A stretch of DNA of 64,000 nt from Erythroxylum novogranatense (lineage: Eukaryota; Streptophyta; Magnoliopsida; Malpighiales; Erythroxylaceae): positions 49,951,414-50,015,413 of the forward strand of contig CM057230.1 of assembly GCA_029891385.1 (NCBI GenBank). Reading direction: 5' to 3'. How positions within the stretch are numbered: the stretch's first letter is position 1; each line of letters begins with the position of its first letter. Of this stretch, positions 1 to 11,700 are shown in pieces. Below the pieces are notes generated by a model. The model saw nothing but the letters and a program-made list of their open reading frames with translations. It ran no database searches and had not been told where the DNA came from. A program made the translations under genes and the position numbers.

Positions 1-2
1 GT

Positions 3-1010
3 TTCCATAGAGATGTAGGTCATGACACGGAGGACTGTTGGGACTTAAAGCGAGAAATCAAATTCCTTATTCAAAGGGAAAAGCTGGGTAGATTTTTGAA
101 GTACGGTACAAATGCCTAACGGGATAATGAGGGTAGGAGTGGTCGGTCTAATAACTGACGAAAGCCTTAGAAGCAAAATGATACGAACGATAGAGCAGGG
201 TAGAACAGGAATTCAGACGACCGACGAGACACGAGAAGACAGTCTAGGGTAAGAGGCGACAGAAATGCCAGACAACAAGATGATCGACCGGTTAGGGTCA
301 TAAACATGATTTCTGGTGGTAGTGCAGTAGGAGGGTCCACCGTCAGAGGAAGAAAGAGGTATGCCAGGCAGGTCGTTGAAGACTTATCAGCAAAGAAAAA
401 GAGGCAAAACGATGGAGTGATCTCATTTGACGAATCTGATATGGAAGGTGTTAGTTGTCCTCATGATGATGCATTAGTGGTCACCTTGAATATGGATGAT
501 AGCGAGGTAAAACGAGTAATGATTGACACAGGTAGCTCGGTCGACCTACTCTATTATGATGCATTTAAGCAGATGGAGATACCGGAGGAGCGACTATTGC
601 CAATAGAGGGACCCATCAAAGAAGTAACAGGAGCATCTGCCTACCCATTCGCTCGAGTTCTCTTGAACATAAAATTCAAACAAAAGCTACGTCAAATAGA
701 GAGGAATGTTGAATTCTTGGTTGTAAAGTTTGTCGGAGCGTATAATGCAATAATTGGAAGAGCCACCCAAAACGCCCTCACAGTAATTGTCTCAACCTAC
801 TATCAAGCAATGAAATTCTCAACACCTCATGGAGTCGGTATTGTCAGGGGTCAGCAAAGAATCGCTAGAGAATGCTACGTGGCAGAAACGAGGACCCTTG
901 ATGGGGCGGTAGTTTTGACAAGTTCTCTTGATGTGAGAGCCGACGAAGAAACTGAGAGGATGAACCCTGTCGAAGAAACACAACAAATCATATTGGATGA
1001 AGAAGACTGA
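3..1010 (+). pseudogene. gag C-terminus and aspartic protease of Tat element (decayed)
   Basis: One frame runs from base 3 to the TGA at 1008. It opens with the end of a nucleocapsid zinc-knuckle-like motif (FHRDVGHDTEDC, first cysteine lost at the window edge) and then has stops at 117, 156, 168 and 201. From 306 it is open for 234 codons. These contain a retropepsin-type protease with the active-site triad D-T-G at 525-533 (context MIDTGSSVDLLYY) and a later hydrophobic stretch with IIGRATQN, the usual partner motif. The enzyme would have cut the element's own polyprotein. The stretch after 1010 stays readable to the TGA at 1101, and the frame then changes near 1190. The catalytic triad is intact, but upstream stops would prevent a normal polyprotein. 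Confidence 0.85.
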
Positions 1011-3043
1011 TCCAAATTCACAAATCTAGGCTCTGAACTTGAAAAAGGGCTGGCCAAAGAGATCACAGATTGCTTGATAGAGAACAGATCGGTCTTTGCC
1101 TGAGTACCGAGCGACATGCCTGAAATTTCTCGAGCAGTAACATCTCATTCTCTTGGTATTCGGAAAGACTGCAAGCCAGTCAAACAGAAGAAGCGGTGGC
1201 AAAGCAAAGAGAGGCAGGGGTGATCGAGAAAGAGATAGAAAAATTGCTCGATGCTGGGTTCATTCGGGAAGTCAAGTACCCTGAATGGTTGGCGAACGTG
1301 GTACTAGTGAAGAAGAAAAACAGAAGATGGAGAATGTGCATCGATTTCACTGACTTGAACAAAGCATGCCCAAAGGACAGCTTCCCCCTACCCAAAATCG
1401 ATCAGCTGGTAGACTCTACATCAGGGCATGAACTTCTCAGTTTCTTGGATGCTTTCTCCGGTTATCATCAGATACAAATGAGTATTGAAGACGAAGAAAG
1501 GACGACTTTTATAACTGACTAAGGCACGTATTGCTACCAGGTAATGCCGTTCGGTTTGAAAAATACAAGGGCTACTTATCAGCAGCTCGTTATGAAATTT
1601 TTTAAGAAATAGATCGGTCGAACAGTTGAGGCTTATGTGGATGATATGGTAGTCAAAAGCAAGATGGCCGCCGAACATGTGGAAGATCTTAAAGAAGTCT
1701 TCCTGACCCTCAATAAATTCCAAATGAGGTTGAACCCTGAAAAATGTGTCTTTCGTGTAGCATCTGAAAAATTCATAGGATTCATGATTACTCAACGGGG
1801 GATTGAAGCAAACCCAGAAAAGATTGAAGCTATCATTCAAATGCCCTCACCGCGATGCTTAAAAAATGTTCAAATATTGACAGGACAGATAGTTTCTCTG
1901 AGCAGATTCGTCTCTAGGATGGGGGAAAAGTGCCTCCCATTTTTCAAAATTTTAAGGAAGGCGGACGTGACCCATTTCCAATGGACGGATGAGTGCGAGA
2001 GAACATTTCAGCATCTGAAGCAATATCTGACCAGTCCACCCATTTTGTGGAGCCCCGCTGAGGGGGAAAAGTTGATCATTTATCTGGCAGTTACAGAGGG
2101 GGCGATCAACGTAGTTCTCGTTCGATCGGACGGAAATAAACAATTCCCAATCTATTATGTCAGTAAGGTTTTGAATGGGTCAGAAGCGCGGTATGCACCT
2201 ATTGAGAAACTGGCCCTATCATTGATAACTGCAGCACGGAAACTCAGGCCCTACTTTCAGAGTCACACAATTGAGGTATGGACCGATTAACTCGTCAGGC
2301 AATGCCTTCAAAAGCCTGAAATATTTGGGCGGTTAGTAAAATGGGCGGTAGAGCTGGGAGAGTTTGATATACACTACAAACTACGAACAACGATCAAAGC
2401 CTAAGTATTGGCCGATTTTGTTGCAGAAATGAGTCAACCTACCTCACAGAACGAGCAACGCCCTGCTTGGAGTTTATTTGTTGATAGGTCGTCCAACGCT
2501 AAGGGATGCGGAGCATGAGTGGTCTTGATCAGCCCACACTAGGAACAAAAGGTGGAATATACTCTCCGATTAGAATTTAGAGCATCCAATAATAAGGCAG
2601 AATACGAAGCTTTAATAACCGGTCTTTAGTTGGCAAGAGAGATGGGGGTGAAATATTTGAAGGTGTACAACGATAGCCAAATAGTGGTCGGTCAAGTCAT
2701 TGGGCAGTATGAGGCAAAAGGGGACAATATGATCAGGTATTTGGAATTGGTAAAGCAAGAGTTGAGTAATTTTGAAGAATACTCGGTCAGCAGGATAGAA
2801 AGGATGCAAAATGTTCAGGCAGATGCGCTTTCCAAGATGGCTTCCAATCAAAATGCAAGGAATAACATTTTGGTCGAGTGGATAAACCGGCCTAGTATTC
2901 AAAAAGCTAGTGAAGTCCTCGAAACAGATGCTGAACGATCAAGTTGGATGGAGCCGATCAGACAGTACCTTCTTAAGGGAACACAGCCGCTAGAAGCCCT
3001 GGAAGCCAAGAAACTAAGGGTAAAGGCTATATGTGATTGTTAG
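1011..3043 (+). pseudogene. reverse transcriptase and double RNase H of Tat element
   Basis: From 1196 a single frame, broken only by stops, covers the RT fingers and palm (CIDFTDLNKACPKDSFPLP, then the catalytic Y-V-D-D at 1634-1645), the thumb, a first RNase H (about 1,975-2,290) and a second, archaeal-type RNase H (about 2,470-2,850, ending near NVQADALSKMAS). RT copies the element RNA into DNA and RNase H removes the RNA strand. In-frame stops lie at 1520, 1610, 2288, 2402, 2516, 2540 and 2627, and the segment ends at TAG 3041 with a frame change into the integrase. Most stops fall where related elements have glutamine, which fits C-to-T change. The catalytic YVDD is kept. Two RNase H domains are the clearest reason to place it in the Tat group. 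Confidence 0.88.
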
Positions 3044-4166
3044 TGACGTCCTGTACAAGCGTTCTTATGACTGGCCGCTATTAAGTTGCTTGAATGAAGA
3101 TGAGGCAGAAAGGGCAATGGCCGAAGTTCATGAAGGAATGCGCAGGAATCACTTAGGAGGCAGAATGTTGGCTCACAAATTGATCAGACAAGGGTATTAG
3201 TGGCTGACAATGAAGAAAGATTGTCAGGAGAAGGTTAACCGATGTGAGGCCTGCCAGAGGAACGACAACTTGTCTCATCAACCGACCGAGTAGCTGAAAA
3301 TTGTGAGTCATCCCATCCCCTTTGCTCAATGGGGAATGGACATACTAGGTCCTTTTCCTCTCGGTCCTGGGCAGAAGAAGTTTTTGATAGTAGTAGTCGA
3401 ATACTTCACCAAATAGGTAGAAGAAGAAGCGGTCGCCACCATTACTGAACAGAAAATTGAAAACTTCGTACGCAAGAATATATTGAGTCGTTTTGGAATG
3501 CCTATGATCTTAGTTACAGACAACGGTCGGCAGTTTGATAATGACAAGTTCAAAGATTTTTGTCATCGATTGAAGATAAGGCTCCAGTTGACTTCAATGG
3601 CTCATCATCAAAGTAACGGTCTTACAGAAAACACCAACAAGAATATAATGAGCGCACTCAAGAAGCGCTTAGATGGACGTAAGACTTGGGTAGATGAATT
3701 AGACGAAGTATTGTGGGCATATAGAACAACCCCAAATGGAGTCACAGGAGAAACACCGTTTAGAATGACCTTTGGGGCAGAGGCTTTGGTTCTAGTAGAA
3801 GTGGTACTGCCCAACCAGAGAGTTTCGAGTTATCAAGAAGAACGGAATAATGAAGCTCGCAGGGTAGAACTTGTACTTCTAAGTGAAGACAGGGATAGGG
3901 CAGCCGCTCGTTCAGAAGTCATCAGAAAAAAAGCAACAAAGTTTTTCAACAAAAGGGTAAGGCCGAGCGACATAAAGATCGGTGGTTATGTTCTAAGAAA
4001 GGCCGAGGCGGCAAGGAAACATCCTGAAAAGATCAGTCAGACATGGGAAGGACCTTATCAAGTGGTCAAACAAGCCGAACACGGCTCTTACATCCTGCGC
4101 GACACGAACGGCAAGATTCTACCGAGGCCCTGGAATTCCCAAAACCTGAGGATGTTTTACCAATAG
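3039..4166 (+). pseudogene. integrase of Tat element
   Basis: The frame resumes at 3039 and closes at TAG 4164. It starts with the HHCC zinc-binding part (VHEGMRRNHLGG, then CEACQR). The catalytic core has D in WGMD at 3339, D in TDNG at 3519 and E at 3627 (GLTEN), so all three metal-binding residues are present. The usual C-terminal segment follows (WEGPYQVV, then RPWNSQNLRMFYQ). Stops at 3198, 3291 and 3414 break the first half; the second half is open for 227 codons from 3483. The enzyme would insert the DNA copy into the host genome. No chromodomain is seen, as expected for Tat elements. Confidence 0.88.
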
Positions 4167-4381
4167 ATAAGTTTTACTTCAATTCATTTATTTATTTGTT
4201 TTGTACTTTGTTATTGTTCATGCATTTGTACATGTAACTAGTGGGTAATTTTCCTGGCCCTGTTAATCAGGTTTTTTAACGGCCCACGCCTTTATCATCA
4301 TCAATAAAGGGTTCCAAACTTCTTGGCAGGAAAAGTCTCATTAAGTTGGGCTAAAGGGAGAATATTCTACCGACTGGTTGT
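4167..4381 (+). other. Spacer after integrase
   Basis: AT-rich non-coding sequence between the integrase stop and the tandem array. No gene or hairpin of note is seen. Confidence 0.6.
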
Positions 4382-4830
4382 CATCAACATCGTTCAGCCA
4401 GGTTACCAAGACTGAATCTTGGAACCAGGTGATACCAAAAGCCAAAATCTTAGATCGCTCGGCCTCAACATCATTCGGCCAGGTTATCAAGACCGAATCT
4501 TAGAACTAGGCGATACCAAGAGCCAAAATCTTGGATCGCTCGGCCTCAACATCTTTCGGTCAGGTTACCAAGACTGGATCTTGGAACTAGGCGATACCAA
4601 GAAAACAATCTTAGATCACTCGGCATCAACATTGTTCGGCTAGGTTACCAAGATCGAATCTCAAAACTAGGCGATACTAAGAGCCAAAATCTTAGATCGC
4701 TCGGCCTCAACATCGTTCAGCCAGGTTACCAAGACCGAACCTTGGAACTAGGCAATACCAGGAGCCAAAATCTTGGATCGCTCGACCTCAACATCGTTTG
4801 GCCAGTTTCCTTCGCATCGTTCAGCCACGA
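4382..4830 (+). repeat. 81-bp tandem array (about 5 units)
   Basis: The landmark GATACCAA recurs at 4431, 4512, 4593, 4673 (GATACTAA) and 4754 (AATACCAG), a spacing of 81, 81, 80 and 81 bases. A second landmark, CTCAACAT, recurs at the same spacing. Units differ by scattered substitutions. The period is 27 codons, so the array reads open in one frame, but I see no sign that it is translated. It lies between pol and the antisense ORF, the position where Tat-type elements are known to carry variable tandem repeats. Confidence 0.93.
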
Positions 4831-5041
4831 TTCTCTTGAACCTTACTACCGATCGATGTGAATCGAACACACTCATTCGCTTCCTATTATTTGAAAAAAT
4901 AGTCTCCTATACGAAACTAATGACAGTCTAATCCTAATTCACAGAATAAGAAGACAACGGAGGACAAAAATAAGAGAGGTTTTATTTCCTCATATATTTG
5001 TTCTGGTCACAAGCCCGACCAGATGAGCTTTGACAGTCCTA
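4831..5041 (+). other. Spacer between tandem array and antisense ORF
   Basis: Non-coding stretch that continues the Tat 3' region. Nothing further is recognised. Confidence 0.5.
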
Positions 5042-7340
5042 TTACATAAGTCTCTTTGGCCCCTCAATAGGGGGAGAAGTACCAATAGCTAGATCGGTAG
5101 GAGAAGTAGTTTCAGAGGTCGGCAAAGCAGCCAAGACAAGATCAGGGTCTGAAGGAGCAACTGGAGAGACACCCCCGTGAGCTCGCTCTTCTTCCTCATC
5201 TGAACTAAGGTCCAGCAGCTCATCCAGTAATGTCTCTTTGTCTTTCTCAGCCATCTCCTTTACCTCCTCGAGTGAAAGGCCGAGATCTAAGGGAAGTAGT
5301 GGCTCGGCAAAGTCCTCGAACGAAGGACCATCGACCCAACAGGGAAGAGAATGCCATGGCAATTTCTCAGGATGGAAAGAGCCAAATCGCAAGCAAATTC
5401 TTTGCATTCATCATTTAAAAATCGCTTTTTCCATCGTTTGATTGCCTTAACCATCTGCTCTTTGACAGAGCTTTGTAGCTCAAGCAATTTCCTCTCAGCC
5501 CTTTCTCTCTGCAGCACCGCTTCTTGGCAGTCACGGAGGACTCGCAAATGGAGCTCTTTTTCTATATTTTCTCTAGAGTTGGCATTGAGAACTTCTTCCC
5601 TCATGTCCTCATTATTGAGCTGCAATGCTCGGTACTCTTTTTCCCGTTCATCCCTTGACGCAACCGCTCTGTTCTTCTCCTCCTCCACCTTTGAAATTTG
5701 AGCCCTCAAAATGGTAACTTGGCCAAGAAGATCTTTAATCTCCTGGTCCATCGATCGGGCGACTTTAGCGAACCGATCAATACGCTGATACATTCCAGAG
5801 GTGAACGTCAGATTCTATGATGAAAAACTTTGTTAAAAAAAGGGGGGGTGGAGATTACCTTTGCTAAGTTGCACACAAGACCAACCATCATCTCCTTGTC
5901 GCCCAACGAATCCAAAAACTCTTTTTCCGCAAGAGGGACAACCTTCTGGGCAATGTGAAGAGCCACATTGGTGTCCCTAAGCGATGCAGTCTTATTTAGA
6001 CTGATCGTGGACACCCACTTTTCGGAGCTGGGCACTTGCTCCTTCCCCTTACCCTTGTCCAAATGGCGGGGTGATCGTTCAACATTCTGAGCGGTCTTCT
6101 TTCTTTCGAGTGGTCGTTCCACCTCTTCTTCCATAACCACTCGGTCCTCATTAGCCGATTGGGTCAGCAACGCTGTGGACTTGTCAGGTTCAGTCGGCTG
6201 AGCGATATCTTTGTTGGCCTCCACCTTTTTACTTCGCTCCTTCATCTTCAAGGAAGGTCTAGCGACTTTATGCTGGCTTTTGGACTTGGGAGAATCGGAG
6301 GGCGAGGTGAGACTCTTGAGTTTCACCGTGGCTACATAATTATAGAAGCAGGTTAGAAATCGAAACTAATATTAATGAAAAAGGCAATTAAATTATGAGG
6401 AGTCAACTAGAAGGGGCAGTTTCTTCTTCTAGCCCATTAATCCGAGGTAGGGGATTAATTAAAAAAGCATTGACCGATGCCCCTCCACGATACCCCAGAA
6501 TAAGACGGTCAAAAACATACCGACCGAGCGTCTTAATTCGGTCGATCACTTCAGATTCCTTTCTAGTAAAGGACAAATTAGAAGTGTCGTTCCATTGCTC
6601 AGTCAGGGGATATCTCCACGGCCTGGACTCAAAGGTAGATCCCGGGGGCCTCACAAAGAAGTGCTTCGTCCTCTAGGCCTTGACTGACGAAGTTGTTCTA
6701 GCAGGACGATACCTTGCGTCTTTATACTGGAAATGAGGGATCCCGACCCCAGTGATTGAGCTTTGATTCATTCTTAAAAATTGTCGTAGAATACTGATCG
6801 ATGGGGGACACCCGAAATGATGGCACAGTAGGGCGAGACCGTTAATGAACCTCCAACCATTCGGGGGGATCTGGTTCGGCATTCTAAAACAGCAAAATAG
6901 CCTCCCATATTGCTATAAATCTGCTCGTTCTTGTAGGCCAACCTAGGTCCCCAGGACGAAGGGATATTATTTTTTATGATCGATTGGTTCAATTCCTTTT
7001 CGGTCATCGTCGATTGGTCGCTCGGTGGCTTTTCAATGAATTGCCCATCTTTCCGTTCACTCGCCGCGATTTCTTCATTTTCCTCTGCGTCTGACGCTTC
7101 ATTTCCCCCTGCCTCCTACACCTCCATCGCTTCCGTTGCTCTCTCAAGCGGCCCGATAATTTGTAAAGCACTTTTGGCAGCCAGTTCCTGGTGGAACTCT
7201 TTCTGGGTCGTATCTACTTCTTCATTAAGCCCCGTAGACGTTTACGATGAAGATTGGCGAGGAGACGATGAAAAAGAGGAGGAGGAGGATGAGGAAATGA
7301 GAGAGGATGTACCTAGTTTAGTGACTGAAGTTTGGAACTT
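5042..7340 (-). pseudogene. antisense ORF of Tat element (putative gypsy-type transposon protein)
   Basis: Read on the minus strand, the segments at about 7,340-6,774, 6,882-6,673, 6,654-6,403, 6,326-5,808, 5,793-5,287 and 5,407-5,042 join into one protein-like run with frameshifts. The N-terminal part is serine-rich, then acidic. The middle has PNGWRFINGLALLCHHFG, resembling the Pfam family called putative gypsy type transposon. The C-terminal half is a long charged coiled coil (about 5,790-5,420) followed by an acidic tail. Proteins of this kind are encoded antisense to gag-pol in some Tat elements. Their function is not established, and I do not assign one. Stops and at least three frame changes mark this copy as broken. 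Confidence 0.72.
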
Positions 7341-7781
7341 GGACGGAGGTAAAAAGGAGATTTCGATGACTGCAGGCAAACAGATGAAGAGTAGAGAGAA
7401 CAGAGGTTGGAGAATCAAATACGCAAAAACGGTAGTGAAGGAAATTTATCGGTTCCAAGCAGTTATCACAAAGATCAACTGAACGGGCGCACCAATCGAA
7501 CTTAGACACGTGGCAAAACATGAGTCGTGGCTAATTAGGGTTGTCAGATACCCGGAGCGATGCAGCAGTTGAAAAGACGCGTATGACCATAAAAACAACA
7601 TGAAAGGACGCTCCCTTTCAAATTTTGAAAATCCGTTAGAGGATACGTGCCGTAAGTAATGATTAAACCTAGTGCTCTGATTAGACGTCGATGTTCGATC
7701 GGTCGAGCCTATCACGAGCTGTCATGCAGGCGAGTTGCACGAACCTTATGTACTCCATCGATCCTTCTCCCTGATCGGACT
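7341..7781. other. Non-coding stretch before 3' LTR
   Basis: No convincing coding content. It holds the presumed start and promoter side of the antisense ORF and the sequence leading to the polypurine tract. Confidence 0.5.
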
Positions 7782-7799
7782 CGAGGAGTAGGGGGCTTA
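7782..7799 (+). promoter_or_regulatory. Polypurine tract of Tat element
   Basis: The purine run GAGGAGTAGGGGG lies directly before the LTR start TGGTTGGG. It would prime plus-strand DNA synthesis. Confidence 0.75.
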
Positions 7800-8097
7800 T
7801 GGTTGGGTCGGTCGTGCTAGGCCCAGGTCCAACCCTAGGATGACATGTGAACCGATCATCCCATTCCTAAGATGATGAGCTAAGCCCGACAGGTATTCAC
7901 TATATAAGTTCATTATCTCCTCATGACGCAGGTATGACCCTAGAACCATAATACTCTCTATTCATAGCCACAAAAACTACTACAAAAGAACTGACTTAAG
8001 CATCGGAGGGGTCGGCCTGTGATCAACCCCCGGTGTGCCTTTATTGTTTTTGCAGATATTTCCTAGTTGAAGTTAATTGAGCTCATGGATCCAAACA
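7800..8097 (+). repeat. 3' LTR of Tat element with TATA box
   Basis: It begins with TG immediately after a polypurine tract and has a TATATAAG box at 7,901-7,908, the expected LTR promoter. The right end is uncertain because the partner LTR is outside the window. A CA at 8,096-8,097 gives about 298 bp. Confidence 0.65.
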
Positions 8098-8472
8098 ACG
8101 GTGCCTAGCCTCAACAAAATCAAAACGAACCATAAACCATTTCCATTTCGTTTGGTTCCATTCCGTTATATTCTATTCTATTAATTAACATCCCTAACTT
8201 TTCACACAATTCTCCTAACATCCGAGCCTCTCACTAACTACATCCCCAAAATTCAAAAGAAGGAAGCACATTGTTTTCCCACTTTTTTTGAATCTCTAAC
8301 GAAAACTAACAATATTTTTCTCCAGGTGAGTAGGATACGCAGTAAGAACTCAAAACGGATGCACTCGACTGTTTACAAGCTCAAGCCTACACCGTTAATC
8401 TCATTTTACGAATGTTAAAACCCAATTAAATCCAAAGAACATGGTGAGAATTTTGACAAAGTTTGGGAAAGG
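8098..8472. other. Interspersed sequence between Tat and TRIM elements
   Basis: No gene, repeat boundary or RNA gene is recognised. It appears to be the older host sequence into which the TRIM inserted, since it continues in character beyond 13,064. Confidence 0.45.
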
Positions 8473-8670
8473 TGTTGGATCTGGAGAGCCCACTTATATG
8501 GGAGATCTACACCATGGGCCTAGTGATGAAACATATTTGTGGGCTTTGACACCACACTTCAACCTAAAACCTTAAGGCATTAGGTTTATGGGTCCTTTTC
8601 ACTTATATGTCATTCACTAGTTCCATTTCTTTCCAATGTGGGATTTTCACTCACACTTGACTTCCCAACA
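8473..8670 (-). repeat. 3' LTR of TRIM
   Basis: 198 bp, about 95% identical by eye to the copy at 12,867-13,064. Preceded on the minus strand by the purine run at 8,671-8,683. Confidence 0.9.
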
Positions 8671-8757
8671 ATCTCCCCCTTAAGTGTGAACTTCTACATT
8701 GGGCTTGAACTCTCCCTTGAGCGAAAGCCTTTTTTACTTAGTAGCTCGAGTATACGG

Positions 8758-11700
8758 TGTTGGGACCCGATCTGGGAAACGGATCCCAATCGAAACAAAA
8801 GCGAAGACGAAACGAATACGAAATCGGAAGAAGCAAATCGGAGTGATTGAATCAAAAGTAAATCGAATAAACATAGTGAAACGCAAAGCGAATGCAAATC
8901 GGAATCGAATAACAAATCGAAATAATTAATAGAATCGAATCATAAGGCATCAATCCGAATCGAAGGGACGGAAGCATAAGCGATCGAGCGGACCAAATCA
9001 ATTTTCCGACATCCGTAACTTATAAATTAGATAGACGCACGTTGAATACCTTAAGACTAAACCAACCGAAACCGTAATAATTTTTTTTCTTCTTTTCTTT
9101 ATTCAAACTCATACTCATAATCGCTCATTCAAAACATAACCAATCCATACATTTCTATTCGTTTTCACTTCATTCATTTTAATCATTTCTTATACATCTA
9201 AAACATCTTAATACAACTAAATCTCTTCTTATCTTAAATTGGTTTTACCAAAAATCGGGCAGCATAACGGCTGTATTTGGACAGTCCAAAAATTTAAAAC
9301 ACAAGAAACACACTTCTAATATTACAACTCAACAATACCAAGCAACATCGGACCTCTCGTCCGGCATCCAAACACCAGCAGAAACACAAACCTAAATCTA
9401 ATACTTCCAAAATTCTCAATTCAATACCAAACTCATAATTCAATCAAATTCTCAAATCAATCATACATATATATTTCCAAATCATTCCCATTTCTCAATT
9501 CAATATACATGTACGTAATTCATTACACAACCGTAATTCACTTTCCATTCTATATACAAATCCATAAATCAATTTCATCATAGCATACAAGCCATACACA
9601 ATCGAACAAACGGTCTTGACCATCTTTCATCCAATCTCCCGCTCAATTACCTGGAGATGGGGATGAAAGGGGGGGTGAGCTTATAGCTCGTGGGTAACAG
9701 GTTTATAACGAAGCATAAGCAAAACCGTTGAAAAGGTTCATTTGTTTTACAAAAATCACAATCAGTTCATAAAACGTTTTGCTCCCAAATTCTCAGTCAA
9801 ATCTGAAATTCTGAGTTCAAACCCATAGTTGAAAAATGTCATTGCATAGTGAAAAGTATTATCACATCAACACAACATGTTCAATCATTCATCAATATCA
9901 AATGCTCAAATTATGCACATACTTGACAAGTCATAGATGCAATGCACAAACAAATGGCTCGAGGGTTCCATGGAAACAAAAGGGAGAAACCGAAGTTTAC
10001 ACCCTGAACGAAATGAGTCCATTCGGATCTCATAGGCCACAAGCGGGCAGCCGGGAGAAGGCTCTTGTCTACGTGCACGTGACGAACGAAATGGTTCCAC
10101 TCTCGCCCAAACAAAAGCATATAATTATGCTCATAATCACTTTCAAATGCTTCCATGCTCTTTCTTTCTTTTCCAAAGATACAAAATGCCACGAATTTTC
10201 ACGGCATAACATAAAGCATTTCAATGCACTCTAATCTTTATTTTTGAAATTCATCAAAAGAGTTCATATGCTGAAATATGTAGAAATTTTGCAAATCATT
10301 CAATAAAACAAAACGATATGTATGAAGTAAATGAAGTCATTCTTAAATTGGGAGTAAACTTTAGTGGCTCATTACTAAATTATAAACATGAAACCCACCT
10401 GAAATTTCCTTGCTTATAAACTTGTTTAGGTATGCCTCTCTCTTGTTCCCTTGCTCCTCTTTCCTCACTTGGTTTCCTAAAACAACCAAGTTCCATTTAT
10501 TCAATATTTATAGTAAATGTGCGAAGCTTGGAATCCAAAGAAAGCATTAAAAATCTATATCCGATCTTCTCCTAAAATTCCGAACCCTGCGAGGCAAATT
10601 CCGAACTTCCCGACTTCATACAACTCGGAGCCCTTTATTTCTAGATCACAATGAATCCAAATTCACCTCAATCGGACATCTATACCAAAAGATATTCCCA
10701 AAAATATGAAAATCTTATTTCGGAAACACAGGGGGATCGCCGCGACGAAGAGACGCTCGTCGCGACGAATAATCCTACTAGCGCCGCGGCGAAGCGAAGG
10801 TTCGCCGCGAACCAAACGTCACACGTCGCGACGTCTCTGATCATTCGTCGCGACGTCCACAGCAGAGCACACGTCGCGGCGAATAAACGTAAATTAATTC
10901 ACACGTCGCGACGTGGCTCCCTTCCCCACACGCCGCGGCGACATTCATACGCTCGTCGCGACGTCTGGTTCGGAACTCGACTCCGAACCCCAAATTTCTG
11001 CATAACCCAAGCTCGATTCTGTTCCAAACTCAAATCTACCACATGCAAAGCATAGATCAAGGCTTATACTACCATTCTAACTCATTCTAAGCTTCAGATC
11101 CATCACAAACACATCAACCCAAGGATTTCTAAACATTTTACCCTAAAAATCCTAAACCATCGATTTCTCTCAATCCAAGCTATCTTAAGGCTTAATCCAA
11201 CCGAAAACAAGATAGAAAGATGCTAAACTTACCAGAAAACGCTTCCAATCGTCGGAAAACTCAAAATCCAAAACTCTCTTCTCCTCTCTTCCTCTCCACC
11301 GTCGGCTACGACTCCTCTTCTCATCTCTTCTATTTTCTTTCCTTTCTTTCTTTTATTTTCTTCTATTTATATTCTTAAAGGATAAGCAGATGTCCATTTT
11401 GCCCTCCATCATAAGCTTTAATACTCTTAGACTTAAGTACCATGCCCAAATTACCCTTATATATTCTTATAACCTTAATACCTCAATATCATAAATTCAA
11501 AATCTTCGGAACTGAAGTAAATTTTGATTCCTTCAAATAATTACAGTCCCATGCCTCTAATTTATTTAGAAACAATAATCAACTTGATTAGATCTCAACC
11601 GATCAAGATATCATCACAATACTGAACCGTGCTCAGAAGATATCTAACTCACTTCGACTCAAACAATCTCTAAACAATCATAATTTCCATCATGAGGTAG

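Larger units (their letters stand above)
1..8097 (+). mobile_element. Ty3/gypsy retrotransposon, Tat-type, 5' end outside window
   Basis: The domain order is gag end, aspartic protease, reverse transcriptase, RNase H, second RNase H, integrase, non-coding stretch with tandem repeats, antisense ORF, polypurine tract, LTR. A second RNase H before the integrase and a long 3' region with an antisense ORF are known traits of the plant Tat group. The 5' LTR and most of gag lie left of base 1. The right LTR end is put near 8,097 from a terminal CA but could be some 10-15 bases off. The copy is defective, with many stops and two frame changes in pol. Confidence 0.88.

Noticed and set aside
4419..4643. 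Frame with repeated 27-residue unit
   Set aside because: It is the 81-bp tandem repeat read in one frame; no start context or family match.
4382..4830. CRISPR-like spacing of repeats
   Set aside because: Units are contiguous and degenerate with no unique spacers, in a plant retrotransposon.
6976..7482. 168-codon plus-strand frame with acidic run
   Set aside because: It lies opposite the serine-rich and acidic start of the antisense Tat ORF, which shows family resemblance and the expected order.
9836..10234. 132-codon frame and its opposite-strand shadows
   Set aside because: Lies inside the probable solo LTR, with mutual overlap on both strands and no motif.
10651..11055. 134-codon frame rich in Arg
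   Set aside because: Produced by the CG decamer cluster inside a solo LTR; no protein motif.
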